A stretch of DNA of 64,000 bases from Puffinus mauretanicus (GCA_023333565.1 JAJKFH010000385.1:2046001-2110000); one strand, 5' to 3'; shown: positions 1 through 12,903, numbered from the stretch's first letter. Made by a program: numbers and translations. Notes: generated by a model not told the origin, from the letters alone.

Positions 1-2194
1 TTTATCTTAGTTGACTGTTGCAGGTCCTTTCTTAAATGCCATTTGAAGTTGAAATTCAATCCTGACAGATTTTCTAGAGGTAGTTAGAAATTATAGCTTT
101 AATGATTTGCATTTTATGAAATGAATTTAGTACTACATTGGCCTGTTCATTTATTTGGGTTAGTCTTTCTCTGTTCAGCAAATTTATGACAGCTCTTGTG
201 TTTGAAGCGTTATCCCTATCAAAGTGGCCAAATCTTTCAGTTCTTCCTCTGTGAACAGACTGGTGATTCTAGACTTCTAATTATTCTGCCTCAAATTTCA
301 TGTTTTCATTTTCAGGCTAATGGGCAGTTTCCTTTGTTTTTTTGCATGAATAATTGTTTTCTTTTTTTATCAGGGCTTTATTACTTTGATCTCACTGATT
401 ACACTGATCTCATTACTTTGTCCAAAGACTTCTCAAACTAGATAGGTAATGGGAGGTTTTGAGTCAATTAGAGTCTTTGAGTGAATGCATCTGGCAGAAT
501 TTGGACGTATGCTTACAGACTGAAACCAGACTGTCATACAGAAAAACTAATAACTTCAGGGGAGGCTGTGCACTGAGTGTCACACTCAAGCTCAGTCCTC
601 AGTCTTGTAATTCGCCAGGCATTCTGGATCCATAACCCACTGCACATGTACCATTTGGTGACCCTGTGAGGGATACCCAGCTAGAATTCAGAAGTCTGCT
701 GGTTCTGTGCATCTCTCTCTCTGTTAGGCTGCTCTTTTTGTTTCTCCCTTCAAAGAGTGTTAGTGGAAAGATTTGCTGGAGGATGGAAAGCTTACTCATC
801 AGCCTGCTTCCTTTAGAATAATCTCCTCACTAATTCATCCCACCCTTTGGAAAGACAAACTGATAGAAGTAATGTTTTCTCATTAAATTCTTGACCTTTT
901 ATGGAGGGTGTTTACAGTTAATAACTGACTTGGATAAGAAAGTGTTTGTACTGCAAAGTAATATAGTACATCTTTAAAACAGCTGATCAAATGGGTTACT
1001 GTATAAGCAAGATAGGGTAAGTTGCTCGAAATACTCTACAGGAAGGTAAAACTTGAATGGTAAAAAGTAGTAGAAAGATTACTTGAAGAAATCAGTGCTT
1101 GAGCTGAACATAATTTTAGACTGAGCTCACTGTGAGATCTGGAAATGATGGATTAGAGTATTACTGTACCTAACTGCCTTGCCCCTTGCCAACGACTTTT
1201 TCTCTGATGCAGAGGTAGCAGATGCAAATACCTATCTGCTATAAAGTCACTACAATTCACAACACAGCCTACTGTCTAACTGGTCATCAGTATCATTTCT
1301 CAAATACAACCTTCCAGCACTGAACACATCAGCTTCTGCTCCTGAGCAGTAAGACTGGTAAGTTTTTGGTGGAGGGGTAAATCTGGAAGCTCAGTGTGCT
1401 AACCGACTTCTTCAGCTACCCATATAGAAGTTAGCAGCGCTTGTCTCGCAGAGCCCTAAAACTGGCTTTGGAAGGAGAAATGATTGGCCGTCTATTGCCA
1501 AGAGGTCTAATTCTCGTTGTTCCCGGTTACCTGGTTTCCAGTTCGTACTGGATGTAAACCAGCAGCTATCAAATGCCTGTTGCTTGTGCCAAAGCTGGCT
1601 TTTTAACAGTTCTTGTAAAGGAAGCTGACAGATTTTGTAATTTCCATAAAAAGGAAAGTCTATATTTTCTGGGGCAGTGTGGAACTCCCATGTTTTTCTA
1701 TCAACTCTCAGGGTAGGAATAGCAATGCCTTTTTTAAGTTACTTTAGAAGAAATAATTTCTCCATGGAACTGAATAAGATGTTTTCTTTGCTGTTAATAG
1801 TAAGGCTTTTTTTGAGACACAGTAACTAAAATGCTTGAGGCAGCATATAAGGACTTGGACAGTTGATCTAAACTGGCTTGAAGTGAACAGAGTTTATTAA
1901 CTTTTTGACTATTAGTAGTTATATGTATACAGCAAAGCAGTTGCATATTTATAAGGCGTAACAACAAACTGTTCTAAATAAATATCCATGATTATCTAAT
2001 CTGACAAATGTAGGGTCTCAGAGATGCTCTGCTGTAATTGAAAACTGATACACCATCTCGTGTAATTTGAAAAAAATCTCAAGAGGATTTTTACTTCAGC
2101 AAGCAATCACTTGTTTTTATGTCTACCAGAAGTATGAAAGTCTACACATCTTTCTTTTCCCACAGCCTTCTCCTAGACCAATTGGCAAGGTACA
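1..2194 (+). other. TAF2: Presumed upstream intron of TAF2
   Basis: AT-rich sequence upstream of the first recognisable TAF2 exon and in the same orientation. That exon starts with a split codon, so more coding exons must lie upstream, either here or before the window. I found no exon-like block with good splice sites and coding character, and no repeat I can name. Calling it intron is an inference from gene structure. Confidence 0.6.
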
Positions 2195-3242
2195 GAGGGG
2201 ATGGGTGGTCAGTGAGATGGGTAGGAAATTGGGCCATGGGCCGCACTCAGGAGATGACAACCAATGGTTTTTACTTAGGCTTGGCAGCCTGTCACAAGTG
2301 GGGTCCCCCAGGGAATGTCTTCATAAATGGTCTAGACAACAGCATTGAAAGCAGCCTCACCAAGTTTGCTGATGAGGTGGTGGGGTGGGTGGTGAGGTGG
2401 ACACGTCAGAAGGGAGAGCCATCTTACAGAGAGACCTGGACAGGCTGGAAGAGTAGGCAAGCAAAAACTGTACAAAGCTCAACAAAGACAAGTGCAAAGT
2501 CCTGCACCTGGGACAACATAACCAAAGAGCCCAGTACAGGCTAGGATCTGTGTGGCTGGGGAGCAGTGTTGCTGAAAGGGACCTGGGGGTCCTGGTGGAC
2601 AACAAGCTGACCATGAGTCAGCAGTGCGCCGCTGCAGCAACGAAGGCAAGTCGCATCCTGGGCTGCATCTGCAGGGGCATTACTAGCAGAGAGAGAGATG
2701 CCATCATCTCACTCTACTCAGTGCTTGTTAGGGTACACCTGGAGTACTGAGTCCAGTTCTGGCCCCCACAATTCAAGAATGACATGGATAGACTGGAGAG
2801 GGTCCAGAGGAGGGCCATGAAGATGATCAGAGGGCTGGAGAACCTGCCCTGAGGAAAGACTGAAGGAGTTAGGTCTTTTCTCCCTGGAGAAGAGAAGGCT
2901 TGGGGGGATGTCATCGCAATACTCGAGTACTTAAAGGGCGGCTACAAAAAGGATGGAGGCTCTCTCTTCACAAGTAGCCACATGGAGAGGATAAGGGGCA
3001 ACAGGTACAAGTTGCACCAGGAGAGGTTTCATCTTGATATAAGAAAGAAACTTTTTACAGTGAGAATAATCAATCAGTGGAACAACCTCCCCAGGGATGT
3101 GGTGGGGTCCCCATCACTGGAGGTTTTCAAGATGCACTTGGACAGGGTGCTAGATAATCCCACTTAGGCTCCCTTTCCCATGAAAGGTTGGACCAGATGA
3201 TCTTTTGAGGTCACTTCCAAACTGGGCTGTTGCATGATTCTT
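2195..3242 (+). mobile_element. CR1 LINE, decayed 3' fragment, sense to TAF2
   Basis: Translated pieces in shifting frames match the CR1 reverse transcriptase and C-terminal region: a WSVRWVGNW-like start, KFADE (the FADD active-site box, decayed), DLGVLVDNKL with MSQQCA shortly after, and LHQERFHLDIRKK through [17 protein letters not shown]. The 3' end carries the CR1 tail GGTTGGACCAGATGATC followed by an octamer-like end near 3242. The coding frame is broken by several frameshifts and stops, so it is old and inactive. It is 5'-truncated, as is usual for CR1. The 5' edge is approximate. It sits in a TAF2 intron in the sense direction. Confidence 0.93.
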
Positions 3243-5313
3243 CTGGCTAATAAGATTTGTTCTGCCCAAGGTCAAGTTTAATTTGTCATTGCTCCCCAAA
3301 ATGTTTCATAGTTACTATATAAATTTAAAGAGCAGGTTAAATGCGTTAGTATCAAAGCTTTGGAAGTCTAGCAGGCCTAGTTTATGCTATAAGGCAAATA
3401 GCAGGGAAAACTTAACTTTATTTCAAGCACAAATAAGTTTAAGAAGCAAAAAAGACTTTTTTTTTAACCACAAAAGTATGGTGTTTCTTGATTCTGTTAT
3501 CCAGTACTATTAGCCTAAAGAATTCCTCTCCTAGACTTCTCATTTTCTGATCAAAAACCATTTTAAAATCCCTTTTGTTAGCTGTTGAAATAATTGCAGT
3601 TTACTTATGAATGTGACTTAATGTGTTCACCATGTTGTGAGTCTTTGCTGCATGGTTATACAATACTATTTTTTCTTCCATGCAAAACAACTTTTGTATG
3701 CAGTGTTCTAGCTGCCCTCTATCCCAAGCAAGGTAGCTGCCAGGAAAAGCAGCTGTGCATGGAGTTGAGCACAGCCAGTCATTAATCCCTTAAAAGTATG
3801 TCCTAGGCGTAACTTTTCAAAGAATTATCCGATTCTTAAGGCAAATCTGAGATTGCAGTTATGGTCTGTATGGATACAAATTTGCTCTGGCATCATCCAG
3901 AACTGTTTAGCCATGGTCTGAATGGTGCAGAATGTGAACTAATACATTCAGCCTCTAAACAGGGCTTATCCGCCTGGTTCAGTGCCTCGCCAGTATAACC
4001 AGTTCTGTTCTGATTGCACTGTAGGAAGAGCAGAGCTAACTTGCAAGTGGCTTGCAAAAGGCTGTTCAGCCATCTTGTAAGCAATATTATAATGTAGTTT
4101 TTAATTGCTTGGTTGCCCCCTCCCAACCCAAGAAGAGATCTTATGTTCTAGTTGTCTAAAGTATTTAAAGAACTTCTAATAGAACTGAAGTGCTGATTCT
4201 CATAATATAATTTAAATAATTGCCTCTTCCTTTAAAAGCAACTTACTCTAGAATAACAAGGGAATAATAGGTATTAGAATTGGTTGGACTAGAAAAGTTG
4301 TATTTAAAAATTATTGATTGAAAACTGACTGAGATCAGGAAGGAAAGTTGAACTGAGGTATTTAGAACTGAAAATACAGTAGGCATGGGGAAGAAGGAAA
4401 TACATTGCTAGGACCACAAAATGGAAAGCAACAGAAATGTTTTTGGAGCTGCCTACACAGGAATTAATATACCCCAAATTCTGAAGTAAAGCAAAGCCTT
4501 AGCAAGCTCTTCATTGTTTTGAGGAAATGAGAAGACAATACTGCTGTAAAAATCTTACAATTATGCACCTGAGAAAAAGATTACATAAAAATTCTTTCTT
4601 TTTTTTGTGTAATCAGTGATGATGATATCCTGTGTTGTTTCCTATTTTGCAATGTTACTCTGACAATCAAAGGAATTTTGTAATGTAATTTAAATTTTAA
4701 ACTAACAAGCTGATTTTGTTTCCAACGATGTCAGGCAGCAATTTTCTAGAAGCATGTGGTGATAAGTTTCAAAATACATTTTAATTGCAAAATATACTGA
4801 TTTAAAAAACTAAGGAAGGCTACTGAGAGGAGTATGCTTGCAGTTTTGTATGAGTCCTATAGTCTTCCTCTTTCTATCCTATTTATAGATAATAATCTTT
4901 CACAGACTCCTGTGTATGAGAATTATATATTCTCTATTCCCTATAGAAAATATTATACTTCTGATTGTTAAAAGGATATTTCCATGCATTCATTTTAGGA
5001 AGCACAAAATATCAAGATGATCATTTACTCTGTGATCTTCCCAATCAATGCTCACGAGTGACAGAGTTACCTGCTAATAGTCAATTGGCGGTTACTGAAC
5101 AATTGAGGCATGAGGGAGTTTCGTGCACATTTCTATTTCAGTGTAAAATAAACCACCTTTTACTTTGAATTTGCACTATAATTAATGAAATTCCTCTTTA
5201 GTTGCAGTGATTCAAGCTCTTTGTGTGCTAATTCAGGAACTTGTGATTGTCTTGATCAAAATCCTTCCAGTTTATGTATATTTATAGGCATTTTATTTTA
5301 TTTTTCTTTGCAG
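3243..5313 (+). other. TAF2: Presumed TAF2 intron
   Basis: AT-rich sequence between the CR1 fragment and the first recognised TAF2 exon. The last bases form a good 3' splice site: a T-rich tract ending in TTTTTCTTTGCAG at 5313. I see no further gene or nameable repeat. Confidence 0.65.
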
Positions 5314-5383
5314 TTGATAGGAGCTATGAAGAGCTACAGTGGCTGCTTACTATGGTTCAGAATGATCCTGTACCCTACATAAG
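5314..5383 (+). CDS. TAF2: TAF2 exon (VDRSYEELQ...PYIR)
   Basis: This 70-nt internal exon of TBP-associated factor 2, a TFIID subunit, helps promoter recognition by RNA polymerase II in the nucleus. The translation DRSYEELQWLLTMVQNDP agrees with vertebrate TAF2 as I remember it. The first codon (Val) is split: its G lies at the end of the previous exon, which I did not find. The acceptor is TTTGCAG, and the donor is AAG|GTTAGT at 5383/5384. The exon ends after two bases of an Arg codon, completed by the first base of the exon at 6901. It lies downstream of the aminopeptidase-like domain, in the helical-repeat-like C-terminal part of the protein. The identification comes from recalled sequence, not from a search. 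Confidence 0.93.
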
Positions 5384-6900
5384 GTTAGTGAGTAATAAAG
5401 AGCCAGTATTTTCACTAATGCTGGAACTACTAAGTAAATTCTTGGCCTGGAATTGCTAGAATAGATCAAATGCTTAACTGCATAATACTTCTTCACAAAA
5501 CTGTTTTTTCTTCTTGTTATTTTTTATAAATTGAAACGTGTTTCGATGTTTCAACAGTTCACGTCTCAAAAATTAATATACTCTGTTCTTATTCTCCATT
5601 ATATTATTTTTGTCTTTTATGTTCTACCCCTGTGATCATAAATAAGTATATAAATCTGATGTTGCGTATGGCAAAAAGACTGTGATACTTAGTAAAGACA
5701 AAGGTTGAGATATAGTGCACACAATGTTTTGCCAGCAAGGAGTGTAAAGCAATTGTTAGACTGTAGATGGGGTGAAAGGATAACATGTGAGAATATGGTG
5801 TAATTTCTAGTATTGCCTGTTTCAACTTTGTTTCCACCAGTGAGTGGTCGGATATTTTAGCACATTCATTATAAACCCTTGAACACCAAGGTTCATAATA
5901 ATTGTTTTTCCCCAACACATTCTTCTTATGGCCACCATTAAAATACTGAGATTAATAATACTACTTTCACACTCTCTCTCTATAGGTGTATTCTTACAAA
6001 AACATAGCTGCAAAATTGTTCTCTATTTTATTTCTATTATTCTTGTTAATGAAAGTAGATACAGTTAGACTCACTAGAGGAGGTTTCGCTTCAGTCTAGG
6101 AAGGAGATTTAATTTGATTTGTATCTTTTTAAAGAGGAGTTTAAATTTTGAATTGAGTGCTATATGTAAACCTCTTCTTAAAGAAAAGGAAAAAAAAAAT
6201 CTTTGTGTACCAAATGTGTAAGACAGCAATGGGAAAACTGGCTATATGGGGAAAACAGTTAAAATAATAAATAATGGAACAAATAATTATTCTCATTCAT
6301 AGAATGTTTTCAAGGCCAAGTTTAAAGAAAGTGGGGACAAATGTATCTACTTTCAGCTCGGTGTGTAAGTTATAAGTAAACATGTTAAGTGCAGAATTTT
6401 TATACACCAATGTAATTTAAGAGATGACAGTGTTCCTTTCCAGAAGGATGTGCAAGTCACTGGTTTTGGTCCTGTCATTTTGTATCAGTGATAAACATTT
6501 AAAGTTATTTAAAAACTCTTTGGTGTCAGTATGTAAGGAGTTTATAAGCCAATGTTGCTCCTTTGTAATTATCAAGTCAGTGTGCAAAAAAGATTGTTAC
6601 TAAACAGAAGAGCATAATGTAGCCTACAATTTTGTACCTAACTGTTAAAAATGATGTCTAATAACATCCTGTTGCTTTGCACCTTACTTTTTAACTTTAA
6701 GTTATATTGCTGATGGTAAATCTCTGTCTATGCATATTGTGGACAGAAGGAAGAACTAAAAGCATAAAACATTGATTAAAATTTTGGAAGAAATCCTGTC
6801 TTGAATAAGTTTGTAAGAATATTGGAAACTGAACAGACTTTGTATTCATAGTGTATTCATTTGGATTTAATAAAAGTGGTTTTTTCTATTGCTTTTTCAG
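5384..6900 (+). other. TAF2: TAF2 intron, 1.5 kb
   Basis: This intron runs from donor GTTAGT at 5384 to acceptor TTGCTTTTTCAG at 6900 and splits an Arg codon after its second base. The sequence is AT-rich. No transposable element or RNA gene was recognised. Confidence 0.88.
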
Positions 6901-7010
6901 GCATAAGATTCTGGATATGCTGACTAAGAATCCGCCTTTTACCAAGAACATGGAGTCCCCTTTGTGTAACGAAGCTTTGGTAGATCAACTCTGGAAACTG
7001 ATGAATTCAG
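6901..7010 (+). CDS. TAF2: TAF2 exon (HKILDMLTKNPPFTKN...)
   Basis: This 110-nt internal exon reads HKILDMLTKNPPFTKNMES followed by PLCNEALVDQLWKLMNS, nearly identical to mammalian TAF2 as recalled. Its first G completes the Arg codon begun in the previous exon. It ends TCA G, so the following Gly codon is split 1+2 with the exon at 9453. The acceptor is a pyrimidine-rich GCTTTTTCAG. The donor CAG|GTTGGG is weaker than consensus. Read-through into the intron stays open for about 40 codons but becomes Phe/Val/Leu-rich and non-conserved, which fits an intron. Confidence 0.95.
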
Positions 7011-9452
7011 GTTGGGTTTTGGTTTGTTTGTCGTTTTGTTGTTTTTTGGGTTTTTTTATTGTAAGGTTTTTTGAAGTAAGTGTTAAAGACTTGCTTCAGA
7101 ATATGGCAAGAGCTCTCTTAGATAATTAGAAATTGAAAATTCAGTCTCAGAATTTCAATGTCACATACGTACCTCCAGAACTTTCTCAGTGACACAGGGT
7201 ACCAAACTTCCTTGTTTTTCATTTTGTCTACTACTGTAATATGCTTTGATGTACCTTGGCACAGAATGATTCTTTGACCCAGATGTTCAAAGCAAATGTT
7301 TCCTCAAATGATGGTGTCTGTGTTACCTTTTTCTTTATAGTTTGCTTTAGATTTTCTCTCTTTGTCCTCTTTTACTAAACTCTGAGAGAATATGAGAGGA
7401 TAACATTTGTATAGATAATTTAAACGAGATTTCTAGAAGTGTATTATAAACCTAAGACTCAATTTGCCCTGTGTGATTAGGAAAGATCCTAATGAGAGAA
7501 GGGCTTGCATCTCTACCATTGACCTGTTTTTCATTACTGAAGCAGTTTTATCCAGTCGTGACAAACTGCCCTTTAACATCTGGCACATTACTACATAGAT
7601 TACATATAAACGTTTATGTAGCTTTTTTAGGTCATTGAAGGCTGTCTCTTCTCTGTATATCATTGTTTTTAATGTTTAAAAGTTTACAGCTACACTCCAG
7701 GGGTTGAAGTGGGAGACTACTAGTTCAGTTCTGTAGGATTTGCCAAGTGTCAGGCACAGAAAATAAACAATTTTGATGTTCCCATCAGAGAGTTTTTTTT
7801 TTTCCTTCTTCTTGAGAGAAGAGTGTGCGCAGTGTTACTTACAACCATTACCTCTTTTTGCAGGTAACAAATAGGGTATACATTCTTATGATGATTCATG
7901 GGGCTTTAAGTACTTAAATTTCTGGGCATTGAGATGACATAATGTTTCAGTTTATTTTCTGTAAGGGATAACTGTAGCATTCCAGGGTGCCTTGAAAAAA
8001 TGTTTGTTAATGTGAGACAAGTTAGTAGCCAGGTTTAAAGCTTCATGATTCTAGAATCATGAGTTGCTTTCATTTAGCATAAGCACATGCAATAGAAAAC
8101 AGAATCTGATTGATATATGTAATCTTTTTTTTTTCCTTCTGTGTTAATCTGCATTAAGTTGATAATGCTCACAAGTTCCAAAGATTGCAGAGAAATTCAG
8201 CAACCAGTTGTATTTAAGCTTAGCTGTTCCGCTGGAAAAGGAGAGAGATACTGAATGGGAATTCATCATATCATTTTAAGATGTACTATTTAAGAAGTTG
8301 AGTAAATTATTTATTGTTAAAATATTAGAATAGTTTTAAAATTAATATTGTGAAATTAAATTTTAAAATTTAAAATTTGTCATTCTCTGGAGAGTATTTT
8401 AATGTTAGAAATGTCCAGATTGATATTCATATCGCTTTATCCTTACCCAGCTGTTCATGAAACTCATCAGAGTTACTTGTAACTGGGTAAGTGTATGTAC
8501 AGCTAAGCTTACTCAAAACACTATTCGGCCCCTTGAAGCTTAGTTTTTACAGGGATAGATCTAGTAATTTTATTTTGTGCTAAGTCTTGCACAGCCACAT
8601 TAACATGGCAGTTGGCACATCTGTGTCTTGTTTACCTGATATAGTTCTATTACTGCTGTGGAACAATACGTTCAATAAACTTGCAATCAGTCAAGAGCTA
8701 GGCTGAGTTAACACCAGAATCACTGATTTTGCAGCGTTGCACCAGATGTCAGATGTCTTTCTGTTGTGATTGGTGCCAAACGTGCTTTGACCATTTGTGT
8801 ATGAAGATAAAAAAGCAGTACACAGTTTGCAGTGACAAATAAAATCAATAAAGCATTGCTTTTTGCAGTAAGAATACATATTTTCAGTATGAATACTCCA
8901 GATAAAGTATTGCGTATCCAGTGAAGTATGTGACATAGTAGTGACATCAAAAAGCATGTTTATGCATTGCTGGTTTGTGTTCTCTATCAGTGCGGTTTCA
9001 GAGGGTACAGATCGCAGTCATGCTTAAGGCTTCTACTACATTTCATGGAATACATAGGCAAGTGCAACCAAATCCACTGATATGGGAAGCCAGTTTGGTA
9101 ACAAAATGTTCTACTTCATTGTCCGATAGTAAAACCTAAAGTGAAACTTTGAAAATAAAAGCATATGGGTATGATTATTTTCCTTTTATTTTTCATTATG
9201 TTATTATAGCACTTAGTTTCCCAGTCTTGTTCTACTAAACACGTCCAGCTTACAACCCAAACAACTTAAAGCCTTCCTTTTGAACAGGATGTAGCATGTG
9301 AGTTTGAGTCAGTAAGAGGCAGGAATAATGAGGGAAGTGTATCTTAAGCACAGAAAATGTCATAGTCTGGCGGATCCAAATCACTTAAACTGTCTTGTGG
9401 GGGAGGAGAAGATTGTATCTCTGTATTAACAATAATCTCTTTTGGATTTTAG
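7011..9452 (+). other. TAF2: TAF2 intron, 2.4 kb
   Basis: Intron from donor GTTGGG at 7011 to acceptor TTTTGGATTTTAG at 9452, splitting a Gly codon after its first base. It contains a perfect 20-bp palindrome at 8043-8062 (listed separately) and several T-runs. No repeat family or RNA gene was recognised. Confidence 0.88.
8043..8062. repeat. Perfect 20-bp palindrome in TAF2 intron
   Basis: TCATGATTCTAGAATCATGA equals its own reverse complement with no spacer. The centre TTCTAGAA has the inverted nTTCnnGAAn shape of a heat-shock element half-pair. It may be chance in AT-rich DNA. Confidence 0.9.
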
Positions 9453-9682
9453 GAACTTCACATGACTGGAGATTACGATGTGGTGCTGTGGACCTCTATT
9501 TCACACTTTTTGGCCTCAGCAGACCTTCTTGTTTACCATTACCAGAGCTTGGACTCGTTCTTAATCTGAAAGAAAAGAAGGCTGTACTTAATCCAACGAT
9601 TATCCCTGAATCAGTTGCAAATAATCAGGAACCTGTGAATAGTACTAACAATCACGGACAGTCAGTAGGATTTCAGAACACC
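9453..9682 (+). CDS. TAF2: TAF2 exon (SHDWRLRCGAVDLYFTLFG...)
   Basis: This 230-nt internal exon contains DWRLRCGAVDLYFTLFGL, then RPSCLPLPELGLVLNLKEKK and NPTIIPESVA, all diagnostic of TAF2. The final segment (NNQEPVNSTNNHGQSVGFQNT) is more divergent from the mammalian sequence, as expected for a linker. The first two bases finish a split Gly codon. The exon ends with a complete Thr codon at ACC|GTAAGC, so the downstream junction is phase 0. It joins in frame to the exon at 12340. Confidence 0.96.
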
Positions 9683-12339
9683 GTAAGCACAAACCATCTG
9701 CATACATCCCATTCAGCTGGCTCTGAGTCCTTGCGTTGGTTGCTGATTTAATTTTGTATTGTGTTCAAGCTTTTCATGCTTTACCTAAGCTATCTTTATA
9801 CCTTGTTACTCTTTATTCCTTCCACTTGAAAAGCTGGCATATACCATAACTTTTTTGACTTTTTTTAACTGTTTTGCATAGTGTATGCAAGCTTTTTACT
9901 TGTTTTTTCTAGTCTCATAATTTCTGTTGTTTATAAAACTTTACTTTTTCTATATTGCTTATAAGACATGAAGTGATTCACAGAAATGTTTGATGCTGTG
10001 ATGAAAACTTTATTTTATTAGACTAAGAATATTGCTTATAGGCAAGTTATGCAATTTTCCAAAACAAAACCTTTTATCAGTAAATTTATTACATCTTAAA
10101 ATACATAGTGTAGCTCTTTTTAAACAACTTTAAGAGATGTGAAAGTTGGAACTTGAACACATCTTCATTGAACACTTGAATCTGACTATTTAGTACTGTG
10201 CTCTGAAGGATTTGTAACAACTTCTGAAAAATCGCATACATTAAGTTTGATATCTTTCTGGCTTCGGAGGCTTCAGTCCTAACACATAATCCATTGTGTA
10301 GTTAGAAAATGGATCTTACAAGCTATTCAAGTCATACTTTTCTTAAGAATAACTGCCACTGCTGCAAGACTAAGTCTTTTTGTTGGACGAATTTAATTAT
10401 GAGGGGAAAAAACTCGACGGACATGGAAATAATGAGTAATTTTCTTAACAGTTTCAAAAACTACATTTGATTGAAACTGCTTAGGAGTAAATCCTGAAAG
10501 AGAATGTGAACATGTGGTTAGCATGTTTGAAACTCTTTCCACCCTTTTGAATGGGACAGTTTACTGTTATTTTATCAATCCGAGGTTAATTTCTAAATTG
10601 TTCTTATTCAGAAGTATACTGAGAGTGCAAACTATCACGGTACCTTCAGGCTATTTCCAGTAGGGGGAGAAAATGATGATGGAGTCAAATATCATTAGAG
10701 CTACCCTACATATTTACAGAACATGTAACAAGTCCTAATTTGCTGCGCACAGACATCAGAATTAAATAGCAGGAGACATTTTGTTGGCAGATTTTTAGGC
10801 TGCAGTTCAGTGAGCATCCAAACTTTTTTAGTAGCCAGACTATCTTAATCAAAATATTTCCTCTTAGCTCTTCTTTTTCCTATACTGTCCTCTCCCTTGT
10901 GCTAGCACAGTTGTTGCTGCATAGTGAGCTGGATCAGGGGAGGATCTGGTTGGAATATACCTTTATGAACAGATATTTCCTCCTGATCCAGTTCATCATG
11001 TAGTTATACAAATGCTTGTGACAGCCCAGGACAGAAATGTGTGAGGAAGGGGAAGAGGCTGCTGCTTCTAGCAGCAGTACTGCCTTACACTAGTCTGAAA
11101 ACACAGCATTAGTATAAGCCTCAACTCACACTTCATCCCTCATATCTTCTCCTATGCCTCATCTCCATTCTCCTACCCCTTACTTTGTTAAGGTTACCAT
11201 TTTCACTGTAACTTCCCCAAAATGCAGGGAACTGATTTTCCTTGTAAAAAAAACAAAACCAGTAATATAAAACAAAGGCTGCCTTTCACATCAGCCAAAG
11301 CTTATCCAAAAGTGTTTCACAACAGCAGTGTGTTGGGTTGAATAATAGGGATGAAAAAAGGGAAATATGTATTTGAGGGGAAAAAAGAATTAACAGGTGA
11401 TAGAATACATCAGATTAACTAGATTCTGAGAGCATAAACACGTTAAAATCAGTACTGATAGACTTGTGACACTGAATTTGATGAGGATGATAGAAGTTCC
11501 CCACTTCATAAAATTGAATTTGAATTGTTCAGGGCAAGATTTTGTGGGGATGGAGTGCCCTTTGTAGAATAGAGGAAGAGCAGTTCAGTGGAGCAGCATA
11601 TACTCTTGAGAGTCTATGATAAGGCTTTATCTAGTTTTTAGTGGGCTGTGAATTATGTTTGCTTCTGTGGGTACTTTATTTTTCCTTCTATATTTTGTGT
11701 ATTGGACTTGTTGAAACACTTGTCTCCTGTTTTAATTACTATATGTGTAACTTAGTAGACTCTCCTGCTATTTTTATATTCCTTTGACCCTGTTTTTTTG
11801 ACAATCTAAGCAGTAATTTACAAAACAGTTTACCTCTTTTTAATAAATATTGTTGTGAAATCAAAAAAAGCCCAAGTTATAAGTGCTTGTTATGATTTGT
11901 ATTCAACAAAGTAAAGCTTTTAAAGCTAAATAAAAGAAGATTTAGCTAAATCCCATGTGTAGATCAGAGGCTATCACAGTTTTTCAACTGAGATTTGGAC
12001 TGAGGAGAGTCTGCGAAGCACAGATTTATAGAAAGGCTATTCAGAGGCAGCAAATGTTGTTGCACACCAACAGTACCATGATTGTGAGAAGGGACAGAAA
12101 AGATGCCAATGCTAGATATGCAGAGGGAGCAGGGATAGAAGTAAAGAGAAACTATGTTTGTAGGAGAGGTTGGCACAAATCCATACAGGGTTTTAGAAAA
12201 TACTTTTTGCCAGAACTACAGGGAAAACTTTGTTCAAATCACCCACTTGACTCAGAAGTGTTTTCAGCTATCAGGTCTCTTTTAGGCTGAAACATGGCTC
12301 TTGCTATCTTCTAATTCTGGTCTTTTAATGCTGCTTCAG
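9683..12339 (+). other. TAF2: TAF2 intron, 2.7 kb
   Basis: Phase-0 intron with a consensus donor GTAAGC and an acceptor GCTGCTTCAG. It contains an imperfect inverted repeat at 10929-10991 (CTGGATCAGG...CCTGATCCAG, with a bulge and a loop of about 35 nt). A chance ORF at 11955-12290 shows no homology I recognise. No transposon was recognised. Confidence 0.85.
10929..10991. repeat. Imperfect inverted repeat
   Basis: The left arm CTGGATCAGGGGAGG (10929-10943) pairs with the right arm CCTCCTGATCCAG (10979-10991) with a two-base bulge. The loop is about 35 nt. No element family was recognised. Confidence 0.6.
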
Positions 12340-12492
12340 GAGGATGATCATCTTATTAAGGAAACAGCATCCAGCATTTCTGGTCATCAGCAGGGGGTGA
12401 AGAGGAAGGCTGATATGCCACTCGGGTCTCCATTGGAGCCAGGGCAAATACTAGAGAAGAATGAAGACAGTAAAGTCAAACTCAAAATCAGA
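12340..12492 (+). CDS. TAF2: TAF2 exon (EDDHLIKE...KVKLKIR)
   Basis: This 153-nt (51-codon) exon is phase 0 at both ends, so inclusion or skipping keeps the frame. The translation begins EDDHLIKETASSISGHQQ and continues with KRKAD, GSPLEPGQILEKNED and KVKLKIR, as I recall for TAF2 C-terminal linker sequence. The basic KRKAD stretch resembles a nuclear-localisation-type patch. The acceptor is CTGCTTCAG and the donor is AGA|GTAAGA, both good. It is a charged, low-hydrophobicity linker between the folded part of TAF2 and the acidic EEEEIDMD segment. Confidence 0.92.
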
Positions 12493-12903
12493 GTAAGAAA
12501 TGGAAATTCAACTTGCACAATATGTAGGGTATTCAGAATAACAGCAGTGGCTTCTGCTGACTTCCCTTAAAGCTGTGTTCAAACAAAAGACATGTTGTGT
12601 ATATGTGTACAGTAGTTGTTACACTTACTTTGGCAAAAAAATTTCCCATCAGATTCTTTATTGGCTGGCAAGAACTAAAGTTGACAGTTAATGCTTTTGT
12701 TCACGCAGTTTCACAGTAAATTAGAAAGAAGAAAAGACACTGACCCTTTTTAATTTTATTGAATTTTTATTCCTTTGCAGTGGTAGATATCACTTCCTTT
12801 CCCTCTCACCCTCAGATTACCTCAAAAATAAAATATTTAAGTTCTATTTAGTGATATTGCTATGAATTATTAGCATCTGCTTATTTTTTTCCTGGTATCT
12901 TAG
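12493..12903 (+). other. TAF2: TAF2 intron, 0.4 kb
   Basis: Short phase-0 intron, donor GTAAGA and acceptor TGGTATCTTAG. AT-rich with no other feature seen. Confidence 0.9.

Noticed and set aside
4999..5090. Possible TAF2 exon after CATTTTAG (frame STKYQDDHLLCDLP)
   Set aside because: The frame ends at GCG|GTTACT in phase 0, but the next TAF2 exon at 5314 needs a phase-1 predecessor, and the residues match nothing I know in TAF2.
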